Source: Amyelois transitella (lineage: Eukaryota > Arthropoda > Insecta > Lepidoptera > Pyralidae). Taken from it: DNA of 64,000 nucleotides. Position numbers and translations under genes: made by a program. Positions 37,001 to 48,703 of this stretch are shown here, piece by piece (position 1 is the first letter of the stretch; every line of letters starts with the position of its first letter). The stretch lies in the NCBI RefSeq assembly GCF_032362555.1, contig NC_083508.1, forward strand, positions 4,369,001 to 4,433,000, read 5' to 3'. A model generated the notes under the pieces. It saw only the letters and a program-made list of their open reading frames with translations. It was not told the origin of the DNA and ran no database searches.

Positions 37001-37090
37001 ATAGAATCGCGTCTTCATCACTTACGGGGAAGACAGACCCAATAGTCTCGCAAAGACTAAAAGGCAACCTTTATACGAGTTTATACGAGA
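37001..37090 (-). mobile_element. Fragment of short LINE-tailed element
   Basis: ATATAGAATCGCGTCTTCAT and TTACGGGGAAGACAGACCCA with AGTCTCGCAAAGACTAAAAG. Confidence 0.5.
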
Positions 37091-38621
37091 AATCATGATT
37101 ATAAATCCTCTATTAAGTATTCCTAAACGTTAAAAAAAAACTTCCTAAAGAATATACATCTCATATTTCGGGATGATCGGATATTTTATGAAACTGTTAC
37201 AATATCAGTTTACATTATGTAAAGGTTTTCTCAAGTTACCATGTCGTAAAGGTAACAATCAAACTAAATAAAATAACAATTTACTTAAGATTTGACCCTG
37301 TTCATCACGCTTTTTATTCGGGTACCCATTCCATAGCACGTTGTTTGAAATCGGTAAGGTCGCGATCCATAGCCTCGTCCTTTTTCCTTTAAAGAAGGCA
37401 AAATTAAATCTTTATTCGTCGGGAGAAAACCTGTGATTTACATATGAAATGGATCAGGTAGAAATTTTCATACATGTAGATTTGCATTTTAAGCGGGAAC
37501 CGATGCTCGTCGGTAATCGCATCGCTGCGGCTGCAGCTGCAGCGTTGTGGGCAATGCGAACCCGACCGAGGAGTTATAACCAAATGCAGATAAAACGAAA
37601 TTAATAAAGATAAACTTACCCATACTACGAGTATTTCTTGGGTAGGTATGTAATGCCAACGCCTCCCACTCGTAAAACGAAAACCCCGTAAAAGTTTTAA
37701 AATATGTATAAAATAGGATTACGTCTGTAAGCACTATACTTTGGGTAAACTTTAACCTATAATTACACTAGTGGACACTAGATCAGAGTCAGAGTTGAAT
37801 ATGCATATTTCTGTGGATGTCAAAGTTAAGGACTTGAGGACACCAACATAAGTACTTGTAACTAAAACTTCGAAAATTCCTAAAGCGTTAGGGTTGTTGG
37901 GCAAGTCCCACTTAATTATAAAACTTCGCCAATACAGGACTTGCTGTCACTTGCATTTAAGTACACTTTGAATCCAAGGACTGTAAATGCTATCGGAAAA
38001 TACAGTAAGATCAATGTAATTTTCAAGTCTCCATTACGTCGTTAGCTCCTGCGACTGCGACTGATCGCTCTGTCGTTGCCGTCGTTGCTATGACAAATTG
38101 GAGTGCATATTGCACTTGACACGCTCAAACAGGATTCGCAACAGCGACCGCTTTGAAGTTTCGTTATTTCGTAAAATAATGGCTGAATTCGTTCTTTACG
38201 GCCGGCCGGGTCTGAATCTATTTTATGTGTTCTATTTGATGTAATTTTATCAAAATTTTGTCTTAAGTAGCATTTTTTGTTAGACTTATATAAAAATATT
38301 AAAACTTCGCATGAAGTAGATTTAAGCCACCGTAGTTTACCACGCCTTGAATTCAGCACATTTCTTCAACAAAAGGTAAAATTTGAACCTGTGCCTCTAT
38401 GGACATCACGATCTGAATCTTTTATTATTTTCTACCCTCCCCTAAGTAGACATGACATAGCTTGTACTTATATACTTACCATATACCAGAATAACTAACA
38501 CAATCCTGTAATATGGCTACCGCAATGCGGCTAAAAGGAAACCGCAATAATCAATTAGGAATTATTGCTCAGAGTGCACTACACGTTGATCTAGCAAGCA
38601 TGGCCTCTATTTCTCCTTTGT

Positions 38622-38627
38622 TTATTG
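38622..38627 (-). terminator. Candidate poly(A) signal for two-pass membrane protein gene
   Basis: AATAAA on the minus strand, ~350 bp beyond TAG; no nearer one was seen. Confidence 0.35.
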
Positions 38628-38976
38628 TACAATGAACTCTGCGATTACTATTACCTGTTAAAATATAAAAGCACTGTAAGACCGTTTCATTAAAATACCT
38701 GCAACAATATATTTAAACCTGTGCCTTACTAATTCGGCACACTTATCCACTTACCCAAGAAAAATACACGAAATTACTCGTAATCTTACATCGATAGCAA
38801 AGCTGTAAACAAAATCTAGCGAGTTATAATGTTTAAAGTCTATTAAAGCAGAAAAATTCTTTCAAAAAAACTACTAATTCATTGATGGAAATTACGAAAC
38901 GACTTTTCATAAAACTAGGCATTTACTTAGTCAATATTATACAAAATTAATCGTCATAACATTAAAAAATTATTTT

Positions 38977-41900
38977 CTAAGCTATGGAATACGATCTCTT
39001 AAAAACAACGTGCTTTCTCCTGCAAAACCTCCGCCTGTACCTCCGCTTTACGGAAAATCCTTTTAATTTATCATTATTTGTGACAGACTCCACGATGTGA
39101 ATCCACTTTTGATCCAAATCTTCTGGGAGTTTATCATTGATTAATATTAACGGCATTTTGAACCGAGGTGCTTCAGTTTTGTAGATTTTCTCTTTGTATA
39201 TTGGTGATATTTCGAGCCAGTCTTTGTGGATGGAACCGTTGGGAGAGTTGAGCTTGGAGCTCTCTTTGCTGGAAAGGGCAGAGATTTCATTGTGCTGAGT
39301 CAGTTCAGCGACCTGGACATCGTTATCCGTCGCGTCGGAAGAAGCAGCCAGCGCAGCCTCTGCGTCCATCATGAGCAGCTGAAACAATTTCAAAAATATA
39401 TGTCAATAGACTTAGCTCCTATAGAGTGTCGGTGGTCGAATTGGTAAGGCGCCTAGTTAAAATGCGTGAGACGCAGAAAGGTTCGAATCCCACCTCGGCC
39501 ATATATCAGTGACTATATGGCCAATAGTTATGAACATTAGTTTCAATATTAACAGGTGCTCTAACACATTCAGGGAACTGGATGTGTAACCATGATCGAT
39601 CTAATACAGGTGAGGTTCCCCTGCAAAGGTTGCGGAGGTGAGATGGGAGTTGTTTCGTGTAAAAACCCTTAGGCGACCCATCGCCCAATTCAGGATTATG
39701 ATCAAAAGGCGTATCTCGGGGTCCTCTTCAAAGAGATGGGGGTGTCACCAAGATACAAATCCTTTTATATCCACTTTTTGAAAATCAGAAATCATCTTCC
39801 AAGACCAATTATATAGTACTTATATGACCAATTCCATTCCGACAAAAAAGACCTATGTTGATATTCCATCACGCCATTCTTATCTTATATATTTAATCTA
39901 CTAAGACTACTAAGCTGCTACTGCTAAGCTGCTATACGCTTGAGATTCCTGATAGGTGCAAACACCTAACTGGAAATTTCAAGCACCATTTATTAAGAAA
40001 GACTACACACGAACATTGCGAATGTCGTGATATTATTTCAAAGGATCAACAATGAACAAACACCACAAATAACATAGTCTATAACCGTAACTCTAGCAAA
40101 GTATTTGAACACCGGATTGTGCCGCACAAGCCACAATGGCGTCGTAAAATGGCGGTCCAAACAAATCCGGGACAGAGGCGATTAGTGCCGCGCGAGATCT
40201 ACGAAGCAAAGAGTTGGAACTTCGTAGCTTTGTTTTTGGGCGACAATGTTGATAAGTGGAAAGTCGCAAAGATAACTTTCTTACATTTTATTGCAAATTA
40301 AGAAATGTGGATGTCGTAAAATGCTTTTAAAAGACACATAAAAATAAGATCAAGCAAACCCCAAGGAAATTTCGAGAATAGTGTTTTCGAATACTAACGA
40401 TGGGACAAGTGAATGATATGAACTATGAAGCTGCTTGTAGCTGTTTTTATCCCGCATAGAAAGAGATAGCTAAAAGGCTTTTCTACCTTAACTTGGGATG
40501 CATCTTTTTAGAGATGGGGTAGCATCCTGGCCTTGGAGTCTTTTGGGGTATAATTCCAATGAGGGATAATGTGACGTGAATGGGACGTGATACCTATAGG
40601 ATAAAGGAAATCAATACTGTAACTATCTTAGTTGATGATAAAGATTACTCATGTTGCTTTTGTTGTAATAAAATTTATATAATTAATGTTAATATTTAGA
40701 TTTGATGATGGCAAGTGTGATAGTGATATTGAAAGGAGAGTGAACGCGGGGAACATGGTGAATGGAGCTTTGCATGCCTTTATGAGCAGTCAGAAACTAT
40801 CCAAAAAGGCTCGACTGGCTGTGCATAGGGGGCGTGTTGGTCCCGACATTAATGTATGGGAGTGAAAGTTGGGTATGGCAAAAGAAGCACGAAAGCAGAA
40901 TAAATGCAGTGGAAATGAGAGCGTTAAGGAGTATGTTGGGTGTGAAATTGAGTGACCGGATAAGGAACAGCGTGATAAGGGAATGTTGTGATGTGAAAGA
41001 AGATGTAGTTACAGGAATAGAAAAGGGTATGTTGAGATGGTTCGGTCATGTGGAAAGGATGAATATAAACAGGTTGACTAAGCAGATATACATGGAGAGT
41101 GTGGAGGGAAAGGTCGGAGTGGAAAGACCTAGACGAACGCATCTTGATCAATTTAAGGACGTCCTGGTAAAGGGTCAGGTCAAAAGTACCCGAAACCGCC
41201 GAGCTTGCATGAAGAGAGTTATGAATGTGGATGAAGCGAAGGAAATATGCAGAGATCGTGGCAAGTGGAAAGAGGTAGTCTCTGCCTATCCCTCCGGGAA
41301 AGAGGTGTGATTTTATGTATGTATATTCAGATTTCTATGACTTTACCTCATCACAAGTTTCTAAAGTGAATGTTCAGTGACTGTGGTGATACAGTTGTTA
41401 AGAGCGATTAGCTCAGCTGAATAGCCACCTGGAGCCGTGCCAGTGATCCGATACCTCGATACTGGATGACACAATGTCACATTAGCTAACGACATGAATA
41501 CATAAAATCATCCTCTTTCCCGGTAGGGAGAGACTACAGCTTTCCATTTGCCACGAAGAATGAAGAAGTTTGTAGGAGCAAACTTCATTCGCTTCATCAT
41601 CTTCATAACAATCGACGAGGGATCAATACGAAACGATGATGTAAAACATACATATTTTAACTACACCACTCTTCCGGATTTCACTTGACCCGAAGCCTGC
41701 ATACTTTCTCAATAGGCTGCGAACCCAAGTCAGCCAATGTAAGGAATGACTGAGGTGGGGGTTCATACACACCTCATGAAATATATACAAGTGTGTCGCC
41801 TCCCAAACAATGGAGCCCTTTACCCCCTTACACCTGATGACAGCCACCGATCAGGCTTTAAAACTATTACATGTCATAGGGGAAAAATTAACAAAATCGA

Positions 41901-44900
41901 ATTATTTCAACACTGTAAGAAGTAAAACAACACTCTTGCTCTTTCATAAAACATTTGAAACTTTTCATCTAAAACCAATTCTTGTTAAAGTTAGTTAAGC
42001 AGCTACTTGCCACTTAATCGAATTAGTTACCCACGTTTAAATGAATATTCGTTAATTTTATAATCAGTCAAAATACGAGGCCTCTCCACGTCACAATTAA
42101 TCTCGTAATTGTTAACTTCAGCAGATATTGAGTAAACTTTAAGCACGTAAAGTTGCAACCACTCAAATGTTTCACGCACAACTTCTAAACGAGAATCGGA
42201 TGCGAAATTAAACTTGAAAAGACTTTGTAAAACCTCGTACGCGTCTTATTTAACTTACTTGACGTATTAGTTTTCTATTTATTTGTCAATAAAAAATTAA
42301 ATTAAAATTTTATCTAACACTTCGGATAATTAACAGCTACTAAAACTATTAGTTATCTAATTGAGAAAATGGAAAATGATTTAATCCCTATTTAATTAAA
42401 GATTGTTCTTTCAGACACGACTGTTTCTGTAAATATCTCCTCCTTCCTGGTAAGTCCCCGTTACATCCTCACGATTCGACGATGCTTTTGACCAGGATCC
42501 TGGATTGCGTCAGGTTTTACACAAAGCGGCTCCTGACTGTCCTCCCCAACCTTTCGGTTGTCCTATGCAGCGCAACCTGATTATTGGTTAATTACCCATT
42601 CAGTTACCTGAATATGCAGGTTTCCTCGCAATGTTTTCACATGAATAGTTTCAAAATATTTGATTTTACCCGACATGTATTAAAATTGGAAAGGTAAACA
42701 AAATCCTTATACAAACAAACTTCACTACCAATGTGGGTAACGAACAAGCCGCGCGTCCGTTCGTTACGCCTGCCGGAAATTGGTGCAAATTAACAAATAT
42801 TTATGTATCCAAATTGTTGCCCGAAGATTAAATTTACAACATGTACCTTTATGTTGGGTCAAGTTAAATCGCATTCAGAAAATACACATATGTATCAGAT
42901 GGTATTGTAGCGCGTCAGATTTCAAAGGTCATAGTTATCAGTTACTAGTCCCTTTTATTACTTTCACACTTAGAAAAATAAAGAATGAATCGCAGCCGCA
43001 CTTTAGTTATTTAATAAACAGGAAAAACGCCAAGCTGCTAAACATGAAAATTTAAGTTTAATATTTCGCCAACAACACAATTTCTTGAGAAACAATCTCA
43101 AAAGATGCAAAATTTTAAGTACTTATAATTTTCTTATTCCTCTGCATTACGGCCGAACTTTAGGTAGGCAGAGATGATTAAAAAGGTTGCTACGATCCAT
43201 GCAGATTTATTTATCTTTCTTCTCACACTTTTTCGTACGATCGTAGAGATTCCACGAATACGCTGATTTAAGTCGAAAATAATGCTCAAACGCAGGTGTA
43301 GCAAATAGCAGTTCGTCCAGTCCCCTTGCCTGCGACTCCCACTACATAAACGTAAACAAACTGTCAAAGCATCAATCGATTTGACGTTAAACGTTAGCGC
43401 TTTACGCCCATGTTTACGTTCGCATGGTATTACAAATGAGCATTGAGCAGTGGTTAGTGAATCAGACGTGTTTACCGCGGACTATTCGTTTGAGACTTTA
43501 GGCTCTGTCTACCCCATAAGGATTAAGACGTGATAAATGTGTGTATAATCATCGAGTATTGTATGTGTGTATTTTCACTAGTTCCAGTGCTCACTTGAAC
43601 CTACATATTATTCTCAATAGTTCACCAATGCACCAATGCCTTGGTGGTGGTGGCACTGTTCAGGAAAAATTCTTTGTACGTGTTAACGATAGGCATAGTT
43701 AACCGATCTCTTAGGCTTGTTCGGAAATTTAAAAGGCCAATAAACAGAAATGTTTTTACTTTCCTAATACCCCGATACTATAGTAAATGCAGAAATATCT
43801 GTAACTTCTTTGCCTGTCTTTTCGTTTTATAACAGTCAAATAAACTTTTTTTAATAATTACATTACCGCTAAATTATATGCCTATTAATTAATCAAGCTA
43901 ATAATAATAATATGTAAATACACGTGCGTCTTTGATGTTTCGCGAAAACAGTTAACGCTTAGATTGACCGGAATCAAGATTTAGAACTAGTTTTATTGCC
44001 TTTTGAAAAGCAAATGGTTCCTCTAAAAACCTACAAATTCTAAGAATTTGTATTTAGGTTTTGATAATGGCAACTTTGACATTAGGAATAAACTACTCTA
44101 ACTTTGATGTCCCATTTAAATTTTCTTTGATCTCGGAAAAATCTTAGACTAGTAAACACACAATTAGCAATTTCATTTCTGAGAAAAATCAAATTACATA
44201 TGATGAAATGCTTTACAGTCATACAAATTGGAATTATCTGATTTCTAAGGTATTGTCTTGCAGCCATGCATAATAGGTATCTTAATAATTTTACCGACAT
44301 TTATTATAGTTTATCAGAGATTTTAATATGGAACAAAAAATGCTGAAGAGTGAAACTACAGCATTAGATGCAATAAGTATAAACACATAAATATAAACGA
44401 AAACATAAGAGAGAGAAATTTTGATAAAGAATATAAAATTTTATAAAATTGTAGATCCATGAAATATGCTGCTATTCCTGCTCACTTAGACACCAGCATA
44501 TGTACTACAAGGGATAATTTCGCAACTTTGATCAGAATAGTTACTAAGAAACTTCCCCCACGGAAGGAAATCGCCAATTTATCAAAACAGGTTCTGTGCA
44601 GCCAAATATAAATTTCACGTCGAAATTGCCCTTGAATCTGAACTTGAAGACCACACCATGATTTGATTATACAACGTGGCGTATTTGAACTACAAAAACA
44701 AACGGAGCCGTTAGAGAATTGGATGCTTCAATATATTTTCGAGATACCACCTGTTGCTCCTGAGAAGTGTTAGTGACTCACTGATGAAATTAATGTATAT
44801 TATAGGTGGATAGAAATTTAATTCTGACTCATTAAAATGGGTTTAGATACAAACATTGCATACCTGCTATTACACGTCACGAAGAATGTGTACGTATGCT

Positions 44901-47900
44901 AAGTTATCTTTACGGACATTATTTATCCCACTGTACACACATTTTTAACAAGATTGCCACTCAGCTACGAGAAGCTAGGTATCTTAAGTTATCACAAATT
45001 GTCGCCTACCCTGTGCTTATCCCTCGATGCAGTATACAGCACCCAGGCGACGTACACGAACATGATGAGGGCTGGAACCACCAGGCTGGCAACTATGGGG
45101 ATCCTGCGAACCCAGGCGTGGTACATCGCCAGCAGGAACAGAGAGATTCCCACCAAGATGGCGATGTAACGGCCCGTACGACGACGCTCCTCCTAGAATT
45201 GTTTGAAATGAATGAATTTTTTGATGATCCAAGCACGTAGTTTAGTAAAATTTTGAATTTTTATATACCGTACAAAAGAGGAAATAGACTGACTAATATA
45301 TCAACGCACAGCCCAAACCGAAAGGTATAATAATTTGAAATTTGGCATGTAGTTTCCTTTGTGGTGGGATGTAGTAAGTGAGAATTTCTCATGGGAACGG
45401 AATTTAACAGATTTTTTTATTAACTTGGATGTATTTTATGAACTAGTATGTGATAAAGGGAATTCATTCACATTTTATAGAGGTCAGTTACTATCGTCAT
45501 TAACAGAAAATAACTTGAAACAATCATCAAATAAATGGCGTAAATATGACGTCAGTTGTTTAACGTACTAAAAACTCTTTGTTGTTGAGCGCGTGGCATG
45601 AAACTCATCTAGTAATTGAAGTAGTAAAATAAACGTTTCAAAGAAAGTGTAATTTTATTTGCATTTTTTCTTCATTTTATACTGAACGACTCTTTGCAAT
45701 GGACGATGAAAACGCTATAATGAACTTTCCAAGACGGATAATGCACTTGGAAGGGTTAGAACTACAAAAGGAAAAAGTGGATTTCAAACCGATTTTTAAG
45801 ATATAACATTATTAAAATAACATAATGAACATGGGCAGATTCATAGTGAAAAGCTGGTCAATTGCGACTACTTTCTTGGAATTCAAGTATTCAATTTCTC
45901 ATAAAAATTATTAAATCAAAACATTTTATCAAAGAGAAATTCAGGTTAGACAACTTCGTTTGGGCGAAATGAACAGAAGAGATAGGTACTAAAAATGAAA
46001 GACATAATAATACCTATGCCTTTTCAACATTCGGGAATAACCCCAATAGTCTATGTTGTTAGGAATACCAACCCCGTCTTGTCGTCGCCATTTGTTTATA
46101 TGTTTTCAGGCAAAGACTGCAATTGCCGAATAATACTACCATTTTAACCAAAGAATAACTATCCCTCGACGTCATAACCCTCGAATTAAACGCATCAGAT
46201 ATCAAACACCACGGCGGGGACTAATTTACATCAGTACTTCAAAGGATAAATTCACAAACAATTTAGGGGTAAGATACGTTTTTTTGGATGACACCCGTCT
46301 ATTTTTGGAATTTCAGTTCCGCGTGATTCGTTTTCCAGGGTCGGTGATCGACTGATGTGCCCTGTATTGTGTCTTTAACCTCGCCCTCATTAATTTCCAT
46401 TTGGTGTGATCTTGAGTTATCGTTTCATCAGTACGGATTTTAAGTTATTTACGACTTTGAAGTATTGAGTAACCAGGCATTTGGATTTTACAACATGCAC
46501 GGCATTACTCAAATACCCACCCACACCTGTAGGAGTATATTTTAATTTTATCGCAAAATTTAACGCTTTTCCTCTATTTACGTATCTACGGTGCCTTAAC
46601 CTACCTACCTTATTGTGTTGGTTCTTTTCCCAGCAGCATTCCAAGTTGGAGAGAAAATTCATTTCTGCTTTTTTAAAAGATCTATTTTCTTTATGCTTCA
46701 TAATATTTGACAAGGCCTTCCTTTAAAGCTTTTCGTTGAGTTAGTATCTCGTAACACAAGTCTCGAACTTACTTCGAGGCTAACTCAATCTGTGTAATTT
46801 GTCCCGTATATATTTAATTTATTTATATTTTACAAGTTAATACTTGCCAGACTAAAGTAAACCTTAACAATTAATATCATGACTCCACTTAAGGCTACCC
46901 TTTTGGTTTCCAATAATCCGTAGTAATGACATCGGGTATTGAATTAGCAACATTCCCCGAGCACGCGGCCAAACTAGTCAATCAGAGGCTTGATTTAATC
47001 AGTAGGGTATTGAAACCCAATCCTCTGGTGTAGAAAGACATGGAGACAAAAGGAATAATTTGAGGCTATTGGATTTCTATTCATTCACCTTTACGAGTGA
47101 AATCACGCGTGCTTGGTGCGTATCGAACTAACTGTTAGGTGAACTGTAAAAACGTTTAAAAACATATTATATATACCTACTGTATTCATTTACTGTTTTA
47201 TTTATTGTCAAACTAATTCCAAAAAAGAAACATAAATAGGTCCATTTGTAATGTTTCAGAGTGAACTTATGAATGATATAAAATGTGATGATGACAGTAT
47301 ACAGAACCCTCATTTTCATCTCATGACCTCTCCTTCCAATCCGAATTTTGGATCCAATTTATTTATACATAACCAAATAACAAGGGAAAGGAGGAGCACT
47401 TTAAAAAATGTTTAAAAAATTAAAAGCACAGGCAGCCCAAAACAATAAATTTATAGAAAACGTGCAGAGCGTCAGAAGAATTGGTTAGCGGAAACGATAA
47501 ATTGTAACCAAAACAAAGACTCCATCAATTTTAGTAAGTTAAAAGATTATTATTTTATACGGTGCGGTTGTTAGCCCGTGTTTATGATTAACATCAATCT
47601 AGTACTTCTTAGAATACATTTTTATTTAACGGCATTTCGGCAATTTAAAAAATACAGAGGCTTTTAATATTCTCTTTTAAAAAAGCAGGACATAATAGAT
47701 GTCCTGAAAGAAACTTATTTTATGCGGTTGGCTAGCAATCTGTCACTCTCGTTAGACAATCTTAATTCCATCATTAAGTCATACAGCTCATAGTAGCCTT
47801 TCAGTCTTTTCAAGACTGCTGGCTCTGTTTACGCCGGAAGGGATTAAGGAGAGACTATATTCATACTTCAAGACATCGTTATAAAAGTTTTCTCACTTGC

Positions 47901-48703
47901 TTCAAATGACATTTATGAGTGTATTTATATCACATATAGTTATCTGCACAAAATGTATATCGGTGATACTATTATAAAAATTGTTTATATTAGTTTTCTT
48001 ATTGAAAGCCTAGCACGAGAGTTTGAAAATAATTACTTTTTAAGATTGCTAAGAAGAGTGTTTGGAATGAAAAGGCCATTAGGAACAATCTCAATTCTTT
48101 TTATGTCTAAACGACATTAAAAACATTGAGCTAGCTTAAGCTAAGCAGGTTAGTTTAGAAGCTATTAGGTAGTGGATTTGCTTATTCGTTATGAAATAAA
48201 AAAAATTGTTCATTGTAAAATCTTTTGGATATCGTGCGATGCAAGTGAAGAAAAAAGCACTTATAATAGTAAATCCTTTCGTAATCATTTAAGAGATCAA
48301 GTGCATACCGTATTAATATTTGCTTATTTTTATTGTTTACTTATCTACTAGGATAAGCTTTTCTCTCTCAGCCAAGGTAAATTCTTAGGAGGAGTTGTAA
48401 CCAGAAAATTTGACCAAAAAAGAGATAAGAAGATTGGAGTCGAAAAGAAATCTAGGGATGATGGTATACTTAGAATAGAGAAAATTATAGATATAAATAC
48501 TTAAAAGATATAATGTTAATAATAAAAACAAACAACTTGGAACTCCTTTATCGGTTTTAGAATTATGCAAAATTGAATGCCTATATTGGCTAGTAACTAG
48601 AGTCAATAAAGCACATAAGTACCTTCACCGACGATGTCGGGGATTTAGGCACCCTCAGCATATTCGCTGAGCCCCTCAAATCGTTGTTCAATTTCAGATT
48701 CAT
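38977..48703 (-). CDS. Two-pass membrane protein, unknown family (221 aa, 3 exons)
   Basis: Reconstructed on the minus strand from exons 48703-48623 (27 codons, ATG at 48701-48703), 45192-45010 (61 codons) and 39378-38977 (133 codons plus TAG). Donors are GTACTT and GTAGGC, acceptors are TTCTAG and TTTCAG, and all junctions are phase 0. The N-terminus is short and basic. Exon 2 is nearly all membrane: basic EERRRTGR, hydrophobic YIAILVGISLFLLAMYHAWV, a VRR turn, then a second helix from IPIVASLVV to VAWVLY. Exon 3 is soluble: acidic/Ser-rich start, DWLEISPIYKEKIYKTEAPR in the middle, and a C-terminus packed with Arg/Lys (VKRRYRRRFCRRKHVVFKR). Both ends are probably on the same side. Introns are ~3.4 and ~5.6 kb and full of transposon debris. 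I do not recognise the family. A splice acceptor (TTTTAG) at 48713-48714 just before the ATG suggests an upstream 5'-UTR exon; a CAG|GTGTGT donor ends at 48823. Confidence 0.75.
39427..39755 (+). mobile_element. tRNA-derived SINE
   Basis: Head with Pol III promoter: A-box-like TGGTCGAATTGG (39433-39444) and perfect B box GGTTCGAATCC (39480-39490). The ~75-bp tRNA-like head is followed by a body with ACTGGATGTGTAACCATGAT, GGTTGCGGAGGTGAG and TTTCGTGTAAAAACC also found in other copies in this window. It is not a functional tRNA: the arms do not fold into a clean cloverleaf and body sequence continues directly. It sits ~50 bp from the acceptor of exon 3 of the two-pass membrane protein gene, antisense to it. 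Confidence 0.75.
40130..40165 (+). promoter_or_regulatory. Paired ATGGCG (YY1/Pho-like) motifs
   Basis: CACAATGGCGTCGTAAAATGGCGGTCC holds two ATGGCG cores about 17 bp apart in a GC-rich island inside intron 2 of the two-pass membrane protein gene. YY1/Pho sites have a GCCAT core; function here is unproven. Confidence 0.25.
40698..41330 (+). pseudogene. RTE-like LINE 3' copy, truncated and frameshifted
   Basis: The same LINE family in sense orientation, starting inside the thumb at DDGKCDSDIERRVNAG and reaching the PSGKEV stop and ATGTATGTATA tail. Near 40830 the run is GGGGG where the 50-51 kb copy has GGGG, a one-base insertion that breaks the frame; downstream codons continue for 158 residues (40834-41310). 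It lies inside intron 2 of the two-pass membrane protein gene, antisense to it. It is non-functional but close in sequence to the open copy, so the insertion looks fairly recent. Confidence 0.85.
41495..41615 (-). mobile_element. RTE-like LINE 3' remnant with internal inverted insert
   Basis: ATGAATACATAAAATCATCC, CTCTTTCCCGGTAGGGAGAG and TTCCATTTGCCACGA match the LINE terminus in antisense. The following bases fold back: GAATGAAGAAGTTTG against CAAACTTCATTC around TAGGAG, then the LINE-like CGCTTCATC... resumes. It lies 165 bp from the plus-strand LINE pseudogene in opposite orientation. Confidence 0.55.
42438..42640 (-). mobile_element. tRNA-SINE body fragment
   Basis: CTTCCTGGTAAGTCCCCGTT, ATGCTTTTGACCAGGATCCT, CAGGTTTTACACAAAGCGGC and TGAATATGCAGGTTTCCTCG follow the body order of the SINE at 18965-19256; the tRNA head is missing. 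In intron 2 of the two-pass membrane protein gene. Confidence 0.65.
43495..43550 (+). mobile_element. 3' tail fragment of short LINE-tailed element
   Basis: TTTAGGCTCTGTCTACCCCA and AGGATTAAGACGTGATAAAT. Lies in intron 2 of the two-pass membrane protein gene. Confidence 0.5.
44025..44063. repeat. Imperfect palindrome
   Basis: AAAACCTA-CAAATTCT and AGAATTTGTATTTAGGTTTT pair with a 4-nt asymmetry (AATA). AT-rich, in intron 2 of the two-pass membrane protein gene. Confidence 0.65.
46750..46818 (+). repeat. Interspersed repeat tail, partner at 11667
   Basis: CGTAACACAAGTCTCGAACT, GAGGCTAACTCAATCTGTGT, AATTTGTCCCGTATATATTTA. Same orientation as the 11.7 kb copy; no head seen. Confidence 0.5.
47715..47855 (+). 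mobile_element. Decayed short LINE-tailed element
   Basis: TTTTATGCGGTTGGCTAGCA, CATTAAGTCATACAGCTCAT and CTTTTCAAGACTGCTGGCTC; the terminal tail is replaced by ATTAAGGAGAGACTATATTC. Confidence 0.65.

Larger units (their letters stand above)
35453..38976. other. Gene-poor stretch downstream of two-pass membrane protein gene
   Basis: SINE fragment at 36.5 kb and short-element fragment at 37.0 kb. GC-rich island 37490-37570 with an Ala-rich 33-codon frame from ATG 37503; not supported as a gene. Confidence 0.4.
45193..48622 (-). other. Intron 1 of the two-pass membrane protein gene
   Basis: Contains repeat tails at 46.75 and 47.7 kb; no further exon recognised. Frames at 46417-46726 overlap on both strands and have no support. 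Confidence 0.55.

Noticed and set aside
37503..37604. Ala-rich 33-codon frame in a GC island
   Set aside because: Too short, driven by a GCTGCAGCT repeat, no splice evidence.
39427..39500. Functional tRNA gene
   Set aside because: A and B boxes are present but the body continues as SINE sequence and the arms do not form a clean cloverleaf.
44896..45240. 114-codon plus-strand frame
   Set aside because: Antisense shadow of exon 2 of the two-pass membrane protein gene, whose minus-strand splice sites and hydrophobic helices are convincing.
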